43,651 nucleotides of DNA from an uncultured Jannaschia sp. (GCF_947494055.1 NZ_CANLTR010000029.1:1-43651); one strand, 5' to 3'; positions 1 through 7,782 are shown, numbered from the stretch's first letter. The notes: generated from the letters alone by a model not told the origin. Translations and numbers: made by a program.

Positions 1-19
1 GGCCGGTGCCCTTCGTCGG

Positions 20-44
20 GCGATCCTTCCACTGGAAGGCTCGC
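20..44. repeat. Hairpin within an aberrant stretch of IS5 copy A, possible degenerate insert
   Basis: Where a relative reads CCGGACTTCTCGACG, copy A has about 48 extra bases (roughly 11-58). They contain 11-nt arms, GCGATCCTTCC and GGAAGGCTCGC, around the three-base loop ACT, with a single T/C mismatch. The three-base loop and location inside the transposase recall the inserts E1-E7, but the conserved flanks of that family are absent. It could be a diverged member or an unrelated insertion. Confidence 0.35.
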
Positions 45-140
45 TGATCCTCCTCAGTCTCGACGCTGTCTTGGCGGTAAAAGATGCTGGCCGTGCAACT
101 GCCCCACCGCGGCAGCGGCGGCCCGCTGCATCTGCTGATC

Positions 141-182
141 CCCCTCTCGGGACATTGCTTCGCAATGCCCTGCCGGGCAGTG
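141..182 (+). repeat. Hairpin insert E1 (42 bp) in transposase copy A
   Basis: The insert starts CCCCTCTCGGGA and ends TGCCGGGCAGTG. The core hairpin has arms CATTGC/GCAATG around loop TTC, extended by GGG/CCC with one bulged A on the 5' side. It lies between CTGATC and GACAGG. The relative copy B reads CTGATCGACAGC there, so 42 bases were added without target duplication. It adds 14 codons in frame (PLSGHCFAMPCRAV). It is open in all six frames. Confidence 0.9.
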
Positions 183-335
183 GACAGGACCGATATCAAG
201 GTGCGCGGTGAGGGCGAATGGCACGCTCGCAAACATGGTGGGGCGCGCAGGCGGGTTTGGCGCAAGGTCCACCTTGCCGTCGACGAGAGCACGCTCGAGG
301 TTCGTGCAGTCGAGATCACCGGCAGCGGCGCGGGC

Positions 336-377
336 CCCCTTTCAGCAGATTGCTTCGCAATCGCCTGTCGGGCAATG
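336..377 (+). repeat. Hairpin insert E2 (42 bp) in transposase copy A
   Basis: The insert begins CCCCTTTCAGCA and ends TGTCGGGCAATG. Its arms are GATTGC/GCAATC around loop TTC, with outer GC/GC pairs and the bulged A. Compared with E1, C-G is replaced by G-C at the stem base, a compensatory change. It sits between the GSGAG codons and GATGCTTCC, where the family normally continues with Asp-Ala, and adds 14 codons in frame. Confidence 0.88.
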
Positions 378-380
378 GAT

Positions 381-435
381 GCTTCCGTGCTTCCGTGCTT
401 CCGTGCTTCCGTGCTTCCGTGCTTCCGTGCTTCCG
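381..435 (+). repeat. Octanucleotide tandem repeat (GCTTCCGT, about 7 copies)
   Basis: Six perfect GCTTCCGT units and a seventh partial unit directly follow insert E2. The expected transposase sequence Asp-Ala-Ser-Val-Leu-Pro-Asp would need only two units (GCTTCCGTGCTTCCG). The five extra units add 40 bases and shift the frame by one. This looks like slipped-strand expansion of a naturally repeated codon pair. Confidence 0.85.
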
Positions 436-486
436 GACCTGCTTGGCCAAGTCCCTGAGAGCGAGCCGATCGCCTCGGTCACCGCC

Positions 487-526
487 CCTCTCGGGATCAT
501 GCGTCGCATGACCCTGCCGGGCAGTG
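487..526 (+). repeat. Hairpin insert E3 (40 bp) in transposase copy A
   Basis: The insert begins CCTCTCGGGA and ends TGCCGGGCAGTG. The arms are TCATGC/GCATGA around loop GTC, with GGG/CCC extension and the bulged A. The loop-proximal sequence differs from E1 but pairing is kept. It separates GTCACCGCC from GACGGCGCC, the Val-Thr-Ala/Asp-Gly-Ala of the family, and shifts the frame by one. Confidence 0.87.
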
Positions 527-738
527 GACGGCGCCTACGACACCCGCGCCTGCCGCGACGCCATCGCGAACCGCGGCGCGGACGCTGTCATCCCGCCCCG
601 GCGAAACGCCAAACCCTGGAAGAGGGACAGCCCTGGCGCAGGAGCGAGGAACGAGGCTCTGCGCACCATCAAGCGCCTCGGCCGCACCGACTGGCGACGA
701 TGGAGCGGCTATCACCGCCGCAGCCGCGCAGCGACGAA

Positions 739-779
739 GCCTCTCGGGACATTGCTTCGCAATGCCCTGCCGGCCAATG
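739..779 (+). repeat. Hairpin insert E4 (about 41 bp) in transposase copy A
   Basis: The insert contains CCTCTCGGGACATTGCTTCG and ends TGCCGGCCAATG. Hairpin arms are CATTGC/GCAATG with loop TTC, the same core as E1. It splits the Thr-Lys/Met-Asn-Cys junction of the transposase. The boundary can be drawn one base either way; with the boundary used here the following bases are GATG, as at the other sites. Confidence 0.85.
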
Positions 780-961
780 GATGAACTGCATGAAGCTGCT
801 CGGCCAGAAGCACATGGCCCGAGACTTCGACCGCCAGACAGCCGAACTCCAGATCCGCATCGCCATCCTGAACCGCTTCACTGCCCTCGGCACCCCCGCC
901 ACTCAACCCGTCGTCTGACCTCGGCCGGGAAAAGGGGGAGCTCGGCCTTCAGACGTCCCGT

Positions 962-1096
962 GCAACAGAGCCGGCCGAGACCTTACGGATGCTGGTCGAA
1001 AAGATCGTGCTCACTCCGGGGCAGGAACGCGGCGAAATCTGCGCGACACTGCATGGAGAATTGCGCACCATCCTTGAATGGACGGAACGGCAAAGA
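962..1096 (+). pseudogene. C-terminal remnant of a large serine recombinase
   Basis: The frame encodes ETLRMLVEKIVLTPG, then GEICATLHGELRTILEW. This matches the C-terminal end of resolvase/invertase-type recombinases, where a VxxIVLTP strand is followed by a hydrophilic turn and a LxGxLxxIL segment. No N-terminal catalytic domain precedes it; the IS5 copy A ends just upstream. It is probably a leftover of a mobile element cut by the IS or by deletion. The following H-NS-like frame runs through part of it in another frame. Confidence 0.6.
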
Positions 1097-1514
1097 TTGC
1101 CCAGTCCAGCCCCTCGGCGACGAGCGCCCGACCGACATCTATACAAATCACCCCGATGCAGACGGAGACCAACCGATCGTAGGCATCGACGGACTGGACC
1201 TCGACAAACTCAAAGCCCTGCAGAAGGACGTGAACAAGGCGGTCGAGGAGTACGACGAACGCCGCAAGAAGGAAGCCCGCGCCGAAGTCGAGGCCAAGGC
1301 CCGTGAACTAGGCTTCTCGTTGTCCGAACTCGCCGACGGGACCGGTAAGGCCGGGAAGAAGGCGCGGACGCCGCAGCCGGCCAATTACCGTCATCCCGAG
1401 AACGCGTCCCTGACCTGGAGCGGCCGCGGCCATCAGCCCGGGTGGATCAAGGAGGCGCTCGCGAACGGCACCTCGCTCGACGAGTTTCTGATCGAGCCGA
1501 AGAGCTCGTCCTGA
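1053..1514 (+). CDS. H-NS-family DNA-binding protein, start uncertain
   Basis: The C-terminal ~105 residues are typical of alphaproteobacterial H-NS-like proteins. There is a charged coiled-coil region (LDKLKALQKDVNKAVEEYDE, then ERRKKEARAEVEAKAREL) and the DNA-binding segment YRHPENASLTWSGRGHQPGW followed by IKEALANGTSLDEFLI. Members bind AT-rich or foreign DNA and silence transcription. The domain begins near 1188. No good ATG with a ribosome-binding site precedes it: the in-frame ATG at 1053 lies in the recombinase remnant, and a CTG at 1194 would match the usual family length. The native 5' end may have been lost in the rearrangement that placed it behind the IS and recombinase debris. 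Confidence 0.7.
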   Translation: MENCAPSLNGRNGKDCPVQPLGDERPTDIYTNHPDADGDQPIVGIDGLDLDKLKALQKDVNKAVEEYDERRKKEARAEVEAKARELGFSLSELADGTGKAGKKARTPQPANYRHPENASLTWSGRGHQPGWIKEALANGTSLDEFLIEPKSSS

Positions 1515-1557
1515 CGAAGCATCAGGCGACGAACCTCATGGAAGGGCAGGCCGACGG

Positions 1558-1824
1558 ATGCCGCCGACCGACGACCAGCAGGAGGTGTTTCCGACGCGGC
1601 TGAAGCTCCGGCGGATCGACCCGGCGCGCAACATGCGGCGCTTCTATCTCATGCAGGTTTAGCCAGACCTGTTCGGCGGCGTGAGCCTGATCCGGGAATG
1701 GGGCCGGATCGGCTCGGGCGGGCGGACCCTCGTCGAGCATCATGCCGACGAGGGAGCGGCGATCACCTCGCTGCTGAAGATGGCCAAGACGAAGGCGCGT
1801 TGCGGATACGACGACCACTGGTGA
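1558..1824 (+). pseudogene. WGR-domain protein with a premature stop
   Basis: The frame starting at ATG 1558 reads a short WGR domain: LKLRRIDPARNMRRFYLMQV, then PDLFGGVSLIREWGRIGSGG and a C-terminal block ending CGYDDHW, stop 1822-1824. A TAG at 1660-1662 falls where family members have Gln (QV-Q-PDLFG), so a single CAG to TAG change explains it. The WGR motif itself (EWGRIG) is intact downstream. WGR domains occur with DNA ligases, PARPs and as small stand-alone proteins, probably binding nucleic acid. Stop-codon readthrough cannot be excluded. Confidence 0.75.
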
Positions 1825-1904
1825 CCGTCGCAATCTGTGTCGGGATCGCCGTACAAGTTCCGGGCAGATCGTCAGACGTATGAGACGTATTGCAATCCAG
1901 AATG

Positions 1905-1925
1905 GAACGGGCCTTCGGCCCGTTC
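1905..1925. terminator. Rho-independent terminator-like hairpin
   Basis: A perfect 9-bp stem, GAACGGGCC/GGCCCGTTC, with loop TTC is followed by AAGATCGTTTT. It lies 80 bases after the WGR pseudogene and 150 bases after the end of the convergent HAD gene, so it could serve either side. The rest of 1825-2076 holds no gene that I can recognise. Confidence 0.6.
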
Positions 1926-2076
1926 AAGATCGTTTTAACACGAATTACGGATAATGTTCAAAAGTGGTAAAGGATTTCGAGGTAACCTTCATCGTGGGTG
2001 AAAGTTCGTTCCGTGACTGCGCTCCGCAGATCAAACCTCCTATAATTTTACGCGGTAGGCTGCGTGTCCGTTGTCA

Positions 2077-2727
2077 TCATAGGCGTCCGAGTTGCCATGG
2101 AAACGAAGCGAGTTCCGTCAGCGATGCGATCACCTGATCGGCGTCCACGAGATGACCCATATCAGGCGAACGTCGTAAGCCGATCGCCACGAATCCGCCT
2201 GCGCGGGCGGCGGCGAGACCGGACACGGAATCCTCGATCACGAGACAGGCTTCCGGGGGCAGCCCGAGATGCCGCGCTGCAAGCAGAAACGCGTCCGGCG
2301 CGGGTTTGCCGCACGCCACGTCGTTCCCGCCGACGATGACCACGAAGCGCGATTCGAGGCCCGCGAGACCGAGGATGTGCGACGCGAGAGAACTGCTCGA
2401 CGCGACGGCCATCGGCACGCCCTGCCGACCGAGACGCTCCACGACGTCGCGGGCATCGGGAAACACCTCGAACCGTCCGGCATCCACACAATCGCGGTAG
2501 AGCCGCTCCTTCATCTTCACCACGTCGTCGATGTCCTTGTCCGTCGCCGTCGGCATCACCGCGCGCGCGCCGTCCCGGGCAAGCCTGCCGTCGACGAGCT
2601 GCCGGTATGCGGCGGGATCGAAGCCGTACCCATGCGCCGCGAAGCTTTGCTGCCATGCCTCGTAATGAGCCGGAACGGTATCGAGCAGGACGCCGTCGAG
2701 ATCGAAGATGATGCCGGACGCACGCAT
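2077..2727 (-). CDS. HAD-superfamily phosphatase, beta-phosphoglucomutase-like
   Basis: A 216-residue HAD hydrolase of the beta-PGM/sugar-phosphatase type. Motif I is FDLDGVLLDT (residues about 8-17) with both aspartates. An alpha-helical cap follows, then motif II near VASSSS, the motif III lysine in CGKPAPDAFL, and motif IV VIEDSVSGLAAARAGG. Such enzymes dephosphorylate or isomerise small sugar phosphates in the cytosol. The ATG at 2727 was chosen because GAGG lies seven bases upstream and the family starts just before motif I. It is divergent from the SorC-type regulator and close to a PfkB kinase and a symporter, so a role in handling one imported sugar or polyol is likely. The substrate cannot be told from sequence. 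Confidence 0.9.
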   Translation of the reverse strand: MRASGIIFDLDGVLLDTVPAHYEAWQQSFAAHGYGFDPAAYRQLVDGRLARDGARAVMPTATDKDIDDVVKMKERLYRDCVDAGRFEVFPDARDVVERLGRQGVPMAVASSSSLASHILGLAGLESRFVVIVGGNDVACGKPAPDAFLLAARHLGLPPEACLVIEDSVSGLAAARAGGFVAIGLRRSPDMGHLVDADQVIASLTELASFPWQLGRL

Positions 2728-2838
2728 GGGACCTCGACGTCTGAATGGGCTGCCAGCGTTTGGTATCAATCTCTGGACAGAACCGCGGACTGGAATAATC
2801 ATGCAAGTTATGAATGTCGAACCCTGCTTGGTCGGTCC

Positions 2839-4014
2839 GTGACTGCAACGGCGTCGCTGCGTGATGCGTCCTACGAGCGAAGGGCGCGCTTTGCGGCCTA
2901 TCTGTGGTCGATGCACGACATGCCGCAAGCCGAGATCGGTGGCGTTCTCGGGGGGGTATCTCAATCCCACGTCTCCCGCCTGTTGTCGCACGCCGAACGT
3001 GCCGGCTATCTCGTGATCGAGCGCCGCTTCGTCGACAGTGCGCTCAGCGACGAGGACCGGCGCGACCTGCGGGATCTCCTTGCGCCCTCGGGCCTGGTGG
3101 AACGGCTGGAGGCGTTCTGCGCGCGCCATGACCTGCCGGTGCCGAGCCTCGACGTGCACCAGAGCGGCCCCGGCGCGACGGCGGGCGCGATGGCGCTGCG
3201 CCGTCGGCGGTTCGGCCGGGCAGCGGCGGGGGGCATCCTCGCGCGACTGCGCGATCAGGCGACCGTCGGGGTCGCGTGGGGGCGGACCATCGGCGCGGTG
3301 ATCGACGGCATGGCTCAGTCCAAGGCACCCCGGCCCCCGCAGGCCGAGGTGGAGGTCGTGCCGGTCTGCGCCGAACTGCTTCTGACCTCGCAGAGGGAGC
3401 TGTCCTCCAGCCGGATGGCCGAGCGGTTGAGCGAGGTACTCTGCGCTGCGCCGCATCAGACGCCGCAGCTGACCGGGTTCCCCGCCTACGTTCCCCGCCA
3501 CTACGATGGCGCCGGGCGGGACGCGATCTGGCACCTTATTCGGAATGCCCCGAATTATGCGCGCATCCTGCACGGCCCCGACGCGCTTGTCGGGCGCATG
3601 GACGCCCTGATCACGAGCGTCGGCCATGCCGCGCTTCCGGTCCTCGGCGGGTTCGACGACCTGCTTCGCGCGGGCGGGATTGACGCGGAGGACCTGAAAT
3701 CCCTCATCGTCGGAGATATCGGCGGCCTGTTGATCCCCCGGCCCGAGGCGAGCGACGCGGATTGTCGGCTCATCGAAGAGCTGAACGGCATGTGGACGGG
3801 AATTTCGCTCGCGCAGGTTTCGACGATCGCCGCACGGGCCCGGAAAACTCCGCTGCGGGCCGGGGTGATCGTGCTGGCGCTGCGTTCGGAGCGGGCGGCG
3901 ACGCTTCTCGAGACAGTCCGGCACGGACTGGCGTCACACCTGGTGATGGATCACGATGCGGCAGAAGGTTTGAAGGCGCAGCTCGACCGACAGTCGCCCA
4001 ATCACGTGGCGTAG
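2839..4014 (+). CDS. SorC/DeoR-type sugar-binding transcriptional regulator
   Basis: An N-terminal helix-turn-helix (QAEIGGVLGGVSQSHVSRLL, about residues 34-53) is followed by the C-terminal sugar-binding domain of the SorC family, with GRAAAGGILARLRD and VGVAWGRTIGAVIDGM. Members are tetrameric repressors or activators that release DNA on binding a sugar phosphate. A GTG at 2839 is the best start; the upstream frame stays open but is only the shadow of the opposite HAD gene. At about 391 residues it is longer than the usual 310-340, with a larger insert in the middle. The 111-bp divergent space to the HAD gene is the natural operator region. It converges with the PfkB kinase gene, overlapping it by 13 bases. 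Confidence 0.85.
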   Translation: MTATASLRDASYERRARFAAYLWSMHDMPQAEIGGVLGGVSQSHVSRLLSHAERAGYLVIERRFVDSALSDEDRRDLRDLLAPSGLVERLEAFCARHDLPVPSLDVHQSGPGATAGAMALRRRRFGRAAAGGILARLRDQATVGVAWGRTIGAVIDGMAQSKAPRPPQAEVEVVPVCAELLLTSQRELSSSRMAERLSEVLCAAPHQTPQLTGFPAYVPRHYDGAGRDAIWHLIRNAPNYARILHGPDALVGRMDALITSVGHAALPVLGGFDDLLRAGGIDAEDLKSLIVGDIGGLLIPRPEASDADCRLIEELNGMWTGISLAQVSTIAARARKTPLRAGVIVLALRSERAATLLETVRHGLASHLVMDHDAAEGLKAQLDRQSPNHVA

Positions 4015-4949
4015 GCGTCGGCGAGGCAGGCCTCCGCCTCCGCGAGCGTGCCGTAGGCATCGAGCGCCTGGCTAACGCAACGCCGGGCCCCGGCATAGTT
4101 CCCGAGCCGGGCCGCCATAAGGTGATCTCCGTGCAGCAGGTAGCCGAGCACCATGCCCGCTGCGAAGGAATCCCCGCATCCGGTCGTGTCCACGACGCGA
4201 TCGACCTGCACCCGCGGCACGACACGTTCGCGCAACCGCCCGCGCACGCGGTCGTAGACCACGCATCCATGTTGATCGAGCGTCACGTAGAGCGCGCGGA
4301 CCCCGCCCGAGAGGCAAATCTCCGCGAGGCGGGGCAGTTCGTCCATCGTCGGCTCGCCCTCGTCCGTCCGTTCGAACCAGACGTGACGCGCTTCCTCGAG
4401 GTTCATCTTTAGAAGGTCGATATGCGGCAGCCACACGTCGCGGTCGATCCAATCCTGCCGGAACCGCGTTCCGTCGGCGGCGCAGCCCATCGTCGGCCCG
4501 TGCGCATCGAAGGCGATCAGTCCGGTCGAGCGGGACCGAAGCGCACGCAGCGTCGCGAGGGGGACCTCGAAATCCGTGATCGGCACAACGATGAACGCGT
4601 CGTATCCTTCGAGACCGTCCAGATCGGTGCCCTGGATCGGCGTCATGCACCCGACCTGTGTTTCGTCGCGCCGGTTGTGGTCGCGATACTGCAAGCGGAT
4701 CGCGGTTCCCTGGTCCTGCCGGTCCGAGATGCGGGAGGGATCGACAGCGTCGAACCCGGCGAGCAGCGCGCGGATGTCGGCAAGGTTCGCGGCGGAGACG
4801 TGCGCGACGGGATGCACGCGCACACGGCCAGCCCCCAAGGATGCGAGCGCTGCGGTGGTGTAGAGCGCCCCGCCGTATCTCTCGTCGGTCTGCCCCTCGC
4901 AGGTCACGATGACGTCGCGAGGGATCGGACCCAGCACCGCCACGCGCAT
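4002..4949 (-). CDS. PfkB-family carbohydrate kinase
   Basis: A 315-residue ribokinase-superfamily protein. The N-terminal GPIPRDVIV strand and the YGGALYTTAALASLGA glycine motif fit the first PfkB signature. The second signature is VDTTGCGDSFAAGMVLGYLL near residues 255-275; the usual GAGD is GCGD here, but the catalytic aspartate is kept. These enzymes phosphorylate a sugar, nucleoside or related alcohol with ATP. It shares the locus with the HAD phosphatase, the SorC-type regulator and an SSS symporter and probably works on the same compound. The start at 4949 is preceded by a GGGAGG-like sequence. Confidence 0.88.
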   Translation of the reverse strand: MRVAVLGPIPRDVIVTCEGQTDERYGGALYTTAALASLGAGRVRVHPVAHVSAANLADIRALLAGFDAVDPSRISDRQDQGTAIRLQYRDHNRRDETQVGCMTPIQGTDLDGLEGYDAFIVVPITDFEVPLATLRALRSRSTGLIAFDAHGPTMGCAADGTRFRQDWIDRDVWLPHIDLLKMNLEEARHVWFERTDEGEPTMDELPRLAEICLSGGVRALYVTLDQHGCVVYDRVRGRLRERVVPRVQVDRVVDTTGCGDSFAAGMVLGYLLHGDHLMAARLGNYAGARRCVSQALDAYGTLAEAEACLADAYAT

Positions 4950-5125
4950 GCCCCCTCCCGGTCGCCGAACGGGGCGAGCCTAGGCGCCGCTGCACCGCCT
5001 GGCAATCGGCGTGAAGGCCTGCACTGCGCGCAAGGCGGGGCTGTCGATTTGTGCGTTCCGCCGAGCGTCAGGCACGCCTAGATCTGTTCCCGATACCGAA
5101 ACCGTATTCGATACCGGAGACTGAC

Positions 5126-5230
5126 ATGACCCGCCTGACCCGCCGCTTCGCCCGCGCCTTTGCCGCCCTGGTCCGCGAGGCCGCCCACGCCGCCCCGCGC
5201 ATCGACGCCAGCCTACGCGACGGACGGTGA
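5126..5230 (+). CDS. Small basic protein of 34 residues, unknown
   Basis: ATG at 5126 follows GGAGACTGAC, a plausible ribosome-binding site, and the frame ends with TGA at 5230. The product is short and arginine/alanine-rich (begins MTRLTRRFARAFAALV), amphipathic in its first half. A strong hairpin follows eight bases after the stop, as expected for a genuine short transcript. Upstream there is a direct repeat CGATACCG (around 5091 and 5114). I recognise no family. Confidence 0.45.
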   Translation: MTRLTRRFARAFAALVREAAHAAPRIDASLRDGR

Positions 5231-5238
5231 CTTCGAAC

Positions 5239-5270
5239 GGACACGGGCGGCCCGAAGGCCGCCCGTGTCC
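5239..5270. terminator. Perfect 14-bp hairpin between convergent genes
   Basis: The arms GGACACGGGCGGCC and GGCCGCCCGTGTCC pair perfectly around the loop CGAA. It lies between the small ORF (plus) and the end of the symporter gene (minus), so it can act as a bidirectional terminator. No clear T-run follows. Confidence 0.65.
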
Positions 5271-5286
5271 CGGCGTATTCTCCGCG

Positions 5287-6879
5287 TCAGGTAAAGATGA
5301 AGTAGGTTGAGACCACGATCGCCACGATCGCCGCACCCACGGGCTTGGCCAAGGCCCAGGGCGTCATGTCCACCGCGAGGCTGTCGCGCGGCACGAAGGC
5401 GCTCTCCCGCGGGCGGGCCCGTCCGATGGCCAGCATGATGCAGACGTTCAGGACGAACAGCAGCGCCATGACATGCAGGAAGTGCGGATAGTCGTCGGCT
5501 CCGACGACGAACTTCAGCCCGAACTGGCTCAGGATGTAGAGCCCGACGCCCGAGGCCAGCCCGACCTTCGCGGCCAGCGGCGGCACCCGGCGCGTGAAGA
5601 TGCCGACGAGGATGATCGTCAGGATCGGGATGGAGTAGCAACCGTTCACCTCCTGAAGGTACCCGAACAGGCCTTGCGGCGCGTTCGCGATGAACGGGGC
5701 GATGATCATTGATGCGATCGCCAGGACGATGCCGAACTTCTTGCCCGCCGACACGACCTGCCTGTCGCTGGCATCCGTCCGGACGTACTGGCGATAGATG
5801 TCGATGCCGAAGAGCGTCACCGAGCTGTTCAGCGCGGAGTTGAACGAGCTCAGGATGGCACCGAAGAGCACCGCCGCGAAGAACCCCCTGAGCGGGAACG
5901 GCAGGACTTCCGAGACGAGCCGCGGATAGGCCTGATCGGCGACTTCGAGCTCGCCGTTGAACAAGTGCCAGGCGATGATGCCCGGCAGCACGACGATGAT
6001 CGGCCCCAGTATCTTCAGGACGCCGGCGAAGAGCAGGCCCTTCTGTCCTTCCTTAAGGTCCCGGGCCGCGAGCGCCCGTTGGATGATGGCCTGGTTGGTG
6101 CCCCAGTAGAACAGCTGCACGAGCATCATGCCGGTGAAGATCGTGGCGAAAGGGACGCTCGCGTCGGGACCGCCGATCGCGTCGAACTTTTCGGGGTTGT
6201 CGGCGAACAGGGTGGAGAGTCCCACGAACGGATTGCCCCCGCCGATCGCCATGAGACCGAAGAGCGGAACCAGCAATCCCCCTGCGAAGAGGCCCACGGC
6301 GTTGATCGTATCGGACACGGCGACCGCCTTGAGGCCCCCGAAGATCGCATAGATCGAGCCGATGATGCCGATGGCCCAGACCGTGATCCAGAGCGCGGCC
6401 GTGTCGCTCACGCCGAGCAGTGCGGGCACGTCGAACATTGTGGAAAGGGCAAGCGCGCCCGAATAGAGGACGATGGGCAGCAGGACGATCACGTAGCCGG
6501 ACAGGAAGAGCAGCGATACCGCCGTCTTCGTCTGTGCGTCGTAACGTTCCTCGAGGAAGCCCGGGATCGTCGAGATACCCGATTTGAGATAACGGGGAAG
6601 AAGGACGAGCGCGGTCACCACCATCGCGATCGCGGCGAGCGTCTCCCAAGCCATGACGAGGATACCTTCGGAATAGGCCTGCCCCGTCAGGCCGACGATC
6701 TGTTCCGTCGACAGGTTCGTCAGGAGCAGCGAGCCGGCGATCACGGGCGCGGTCAGAGATCGACCGCCCAGGAAATACCCATCCGAATGCTCCTCGTCCG
6801 TCCCCCGCGTCCAGACATAGGACAGAACCGCGACGAGCGCGGTAAACCCAATGAATGCGAGCCAGTTGAAAACGCCCAT
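5287..6879 (-). CDS. Sodium/solute symporter (SSS/SLC5 family)
   Basis: A polytopic inner-membrane protein of 530 residues with about 13-14 predicted membrane segments, the size and topology of SGLT-like symporters. Family marks include YFLGGRSLTAPVIAGSLL near the N-terminus, the STEQIVGLTGQAYSEG loop, an IYAIFGGLKAVAVSDTIN segment and LFYWGTNQAIIQRALAARD. Members take up sugars, polyols, vitamins or sialic acids with sodium. The ATG at 6879 is preceded by GGAGGTGATC, a very strong Shine-Dalgarno sequence. The upstream ATG at 6897 is less likely. Proximity to the kinase, HAD phosphatase and SorC-type regulator suggests it brings in their substrate. Confidence 0.9.
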   Translation of the reverse strand: MGVFNWLAFIGFTALVAVLSYVWTRGTDEEHSDGYFLGGRSLTAPVIAGSLLLTNLSTEQIVGLTGQAYSEGILVMAWETLAAIAMVVTALVLLPRYLKSGISTIPGFLEERYDAQTKTAVSLLFLSGYVIVLLPIVLYSGALALSTMFDVPALLGVSDTAALWITVWAIGIIGSIYAIFGGLKAVAVSDTINAVGLFAGGLLVPLFGLMAIGGGNPFVGLSTLFADNPEKFDAIGGPDASVPFATIFTGMMLVQLFYWGTNQAIIQRALAARDLKEGQKGLLFAGVLKILGPIIVVLPGIIAWHLFNGELEVADQAYPRLVSEVLPFPLRGFFAAVLFGAILSSFNSALNSSVTLFGIDIYRQYVRTDASDRQVVSAGKKFGIVLAIASMIIAPFIANAPQGLFGYLQEVNGCYSIPILTIILVGIFTRRVPPLAAKVGLASGVGLYILSQFGLKFVVGADDYPHFLHVMALLFVLNVCIMLAIGRARPRESAFVPRDSLAVDMTPWALAKPVGAAIVAIVVSTYFIFT

Positions 6880-7261
6880 GATCACCTCCCTGATCACTTA
6901 CTGATGGAGTAAGGATTGGCGAAAAGCGTTTATGATGGGTATGAAAATTGATAGCGGGCATACCTATGTCGCAGCTCAAGCTTCCGCTTAAAAGGCTCTC
7001 GGTCTCCCAATGTTGCTTGGCCTGCCCCTATCGGGTGGTCCGGTTTCAGTCTTAGTGCATGACGGGCCTTGGTGCCATCGTCGTTGCCTGAGGCGGAGAC
7101 GAACCACCGCCGCGTGAAGGCAAGTGGACGGCTTCCGGCGCGGGCGGCCGATATCCCAGCGACGAGTGTGGCCGCGCGGTATTGTAATGGACGCGCCACG
7201 CCTCGATCACCACGCGGGCTTCGGCGAGGGAGTAAAATATCTCCCCGTTTAACAGCTCGTC

Positions 7262-7302
7262 CGTTGCCCGGCAGGCGATTGCAGAGCAATCTGCCGAGAG
7301 GG
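7262..7302 (-). repeat. Hairpin insert E6 (41 bp) in IS3 OrfB
   Basis: Read on the minus strand it begins CCCTCTCGGCA and ends TGCCGGGCAACG. The arms are GATTGC/GCAATC around loop TCT, with GGC/GCC extension and bulged A. It splits the Lys-Leu-Arg/Asp-Glu-Leu-Leu-Asn block between CTCCGC and GACGAG. Confidence 0.87.
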
Positions 7303-7346
7303 GCGGAGCTTCGAGTTGAAGCTTTCGCAGTAGCCGTTCTCCCATG

Positions 7347-7387
7347 CACTGCCCGGCAGGGCATCGCATGGCGATGTCCCGAGAGGG
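7347..7387 (-). repeat. Hairpin insert E5 (41 bp) in IS3 OrfB
   Basis: Read on the minus strand it begins CCCTCTCGGGA and ends TGCCGGGCAGTG. The arms are CATCGC/GCGATG around loop CAT, with GGG/CCC extension and bulged A. It splits the Gly-Ser-Pro/Trp-Glu-Asn-Gly block of the transposase, only about 45 bases from E6. It is the one member followed by CATG rather than GA. Confidence 0.86.
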
Positions 7388-7782
7388 GGCTGCCGGGCTC
7401 GATGAACACCCTCTTAGCCCCCACCGCGTCGATCCAGCCCCGTACCGCCTTGGCGATGAACTCCGGCCCATTGTCCGATCGGACGTGACCGGGCACGCCT
7501 CGAAGGATGAACAGATCGGTCAGGACATCGATTACGGCGGTCGAGTTCAGCTTCCGGTCGATCCTGATCGCCAGGCATTCCCTGGTGAACTCGTCGATGA
7601 CGTTCAGCATACGGAACTTCCTCCCGTCATGCGTCCGGCCCTCGACGAAGTCGTAGGACCAGACGTGGTTCGGGCGCTCGGGGCGCAGACGGATGCACGA
7701 TCCGTCACCCAACCAGAGCCGGCCCTTCTTCGGTTGCCTCGGACGGCACTTTCAGCCCCTCCCGTCGCCAGATCCGCTCGTC

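Larger units (their letters stand above)
1..918 (+). pseudogene. IS5-family transposase, copy A, broken and carrying four hairpin inserts
   Basis: This is an IS5-family (IS427-like) DDE transposase whose 5' part lies outside the window. Blocks such as VQLPHRGSGG, VRGEGEWHARKHGGARRR, DGAYDTRACRDA, WRRWSGYHRRSR and MARDFDRQTAELQ follow the usual order but sit in three reading frames, ending with TGA at 916-918. A TAA at 78-80 replaces a sense codon. An octanucleotide expansion at 381-435 shifts the frame. Four inserts of 40-42 bp (141-182, 336-377, 487-526, 739-779) interrupt the gene. Copy B at 16627-17157 is a close relative without the inserts, so at the first site the empty target is visible in the same window. 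Even with all inserts removed the gene would stay dead because of the stop and the octamer frameshift. The IS ends could not be placed with confidence; the right end is probably near 930-950. Confidence 0.85.

Noticed and set aside
381-435. A possible CRISPR-like array
   Set aside because: The units are only eight bases, with no spacers. It is a microsatellite in a transposase.
2077-3924. A very long open frame on the minus strand opposite the SorC-type gene
   Set aside because: Only the last 216 codons (the HAD protein) have family character. The rest is an antisense shadow of the regulator in GC-rich DNA.
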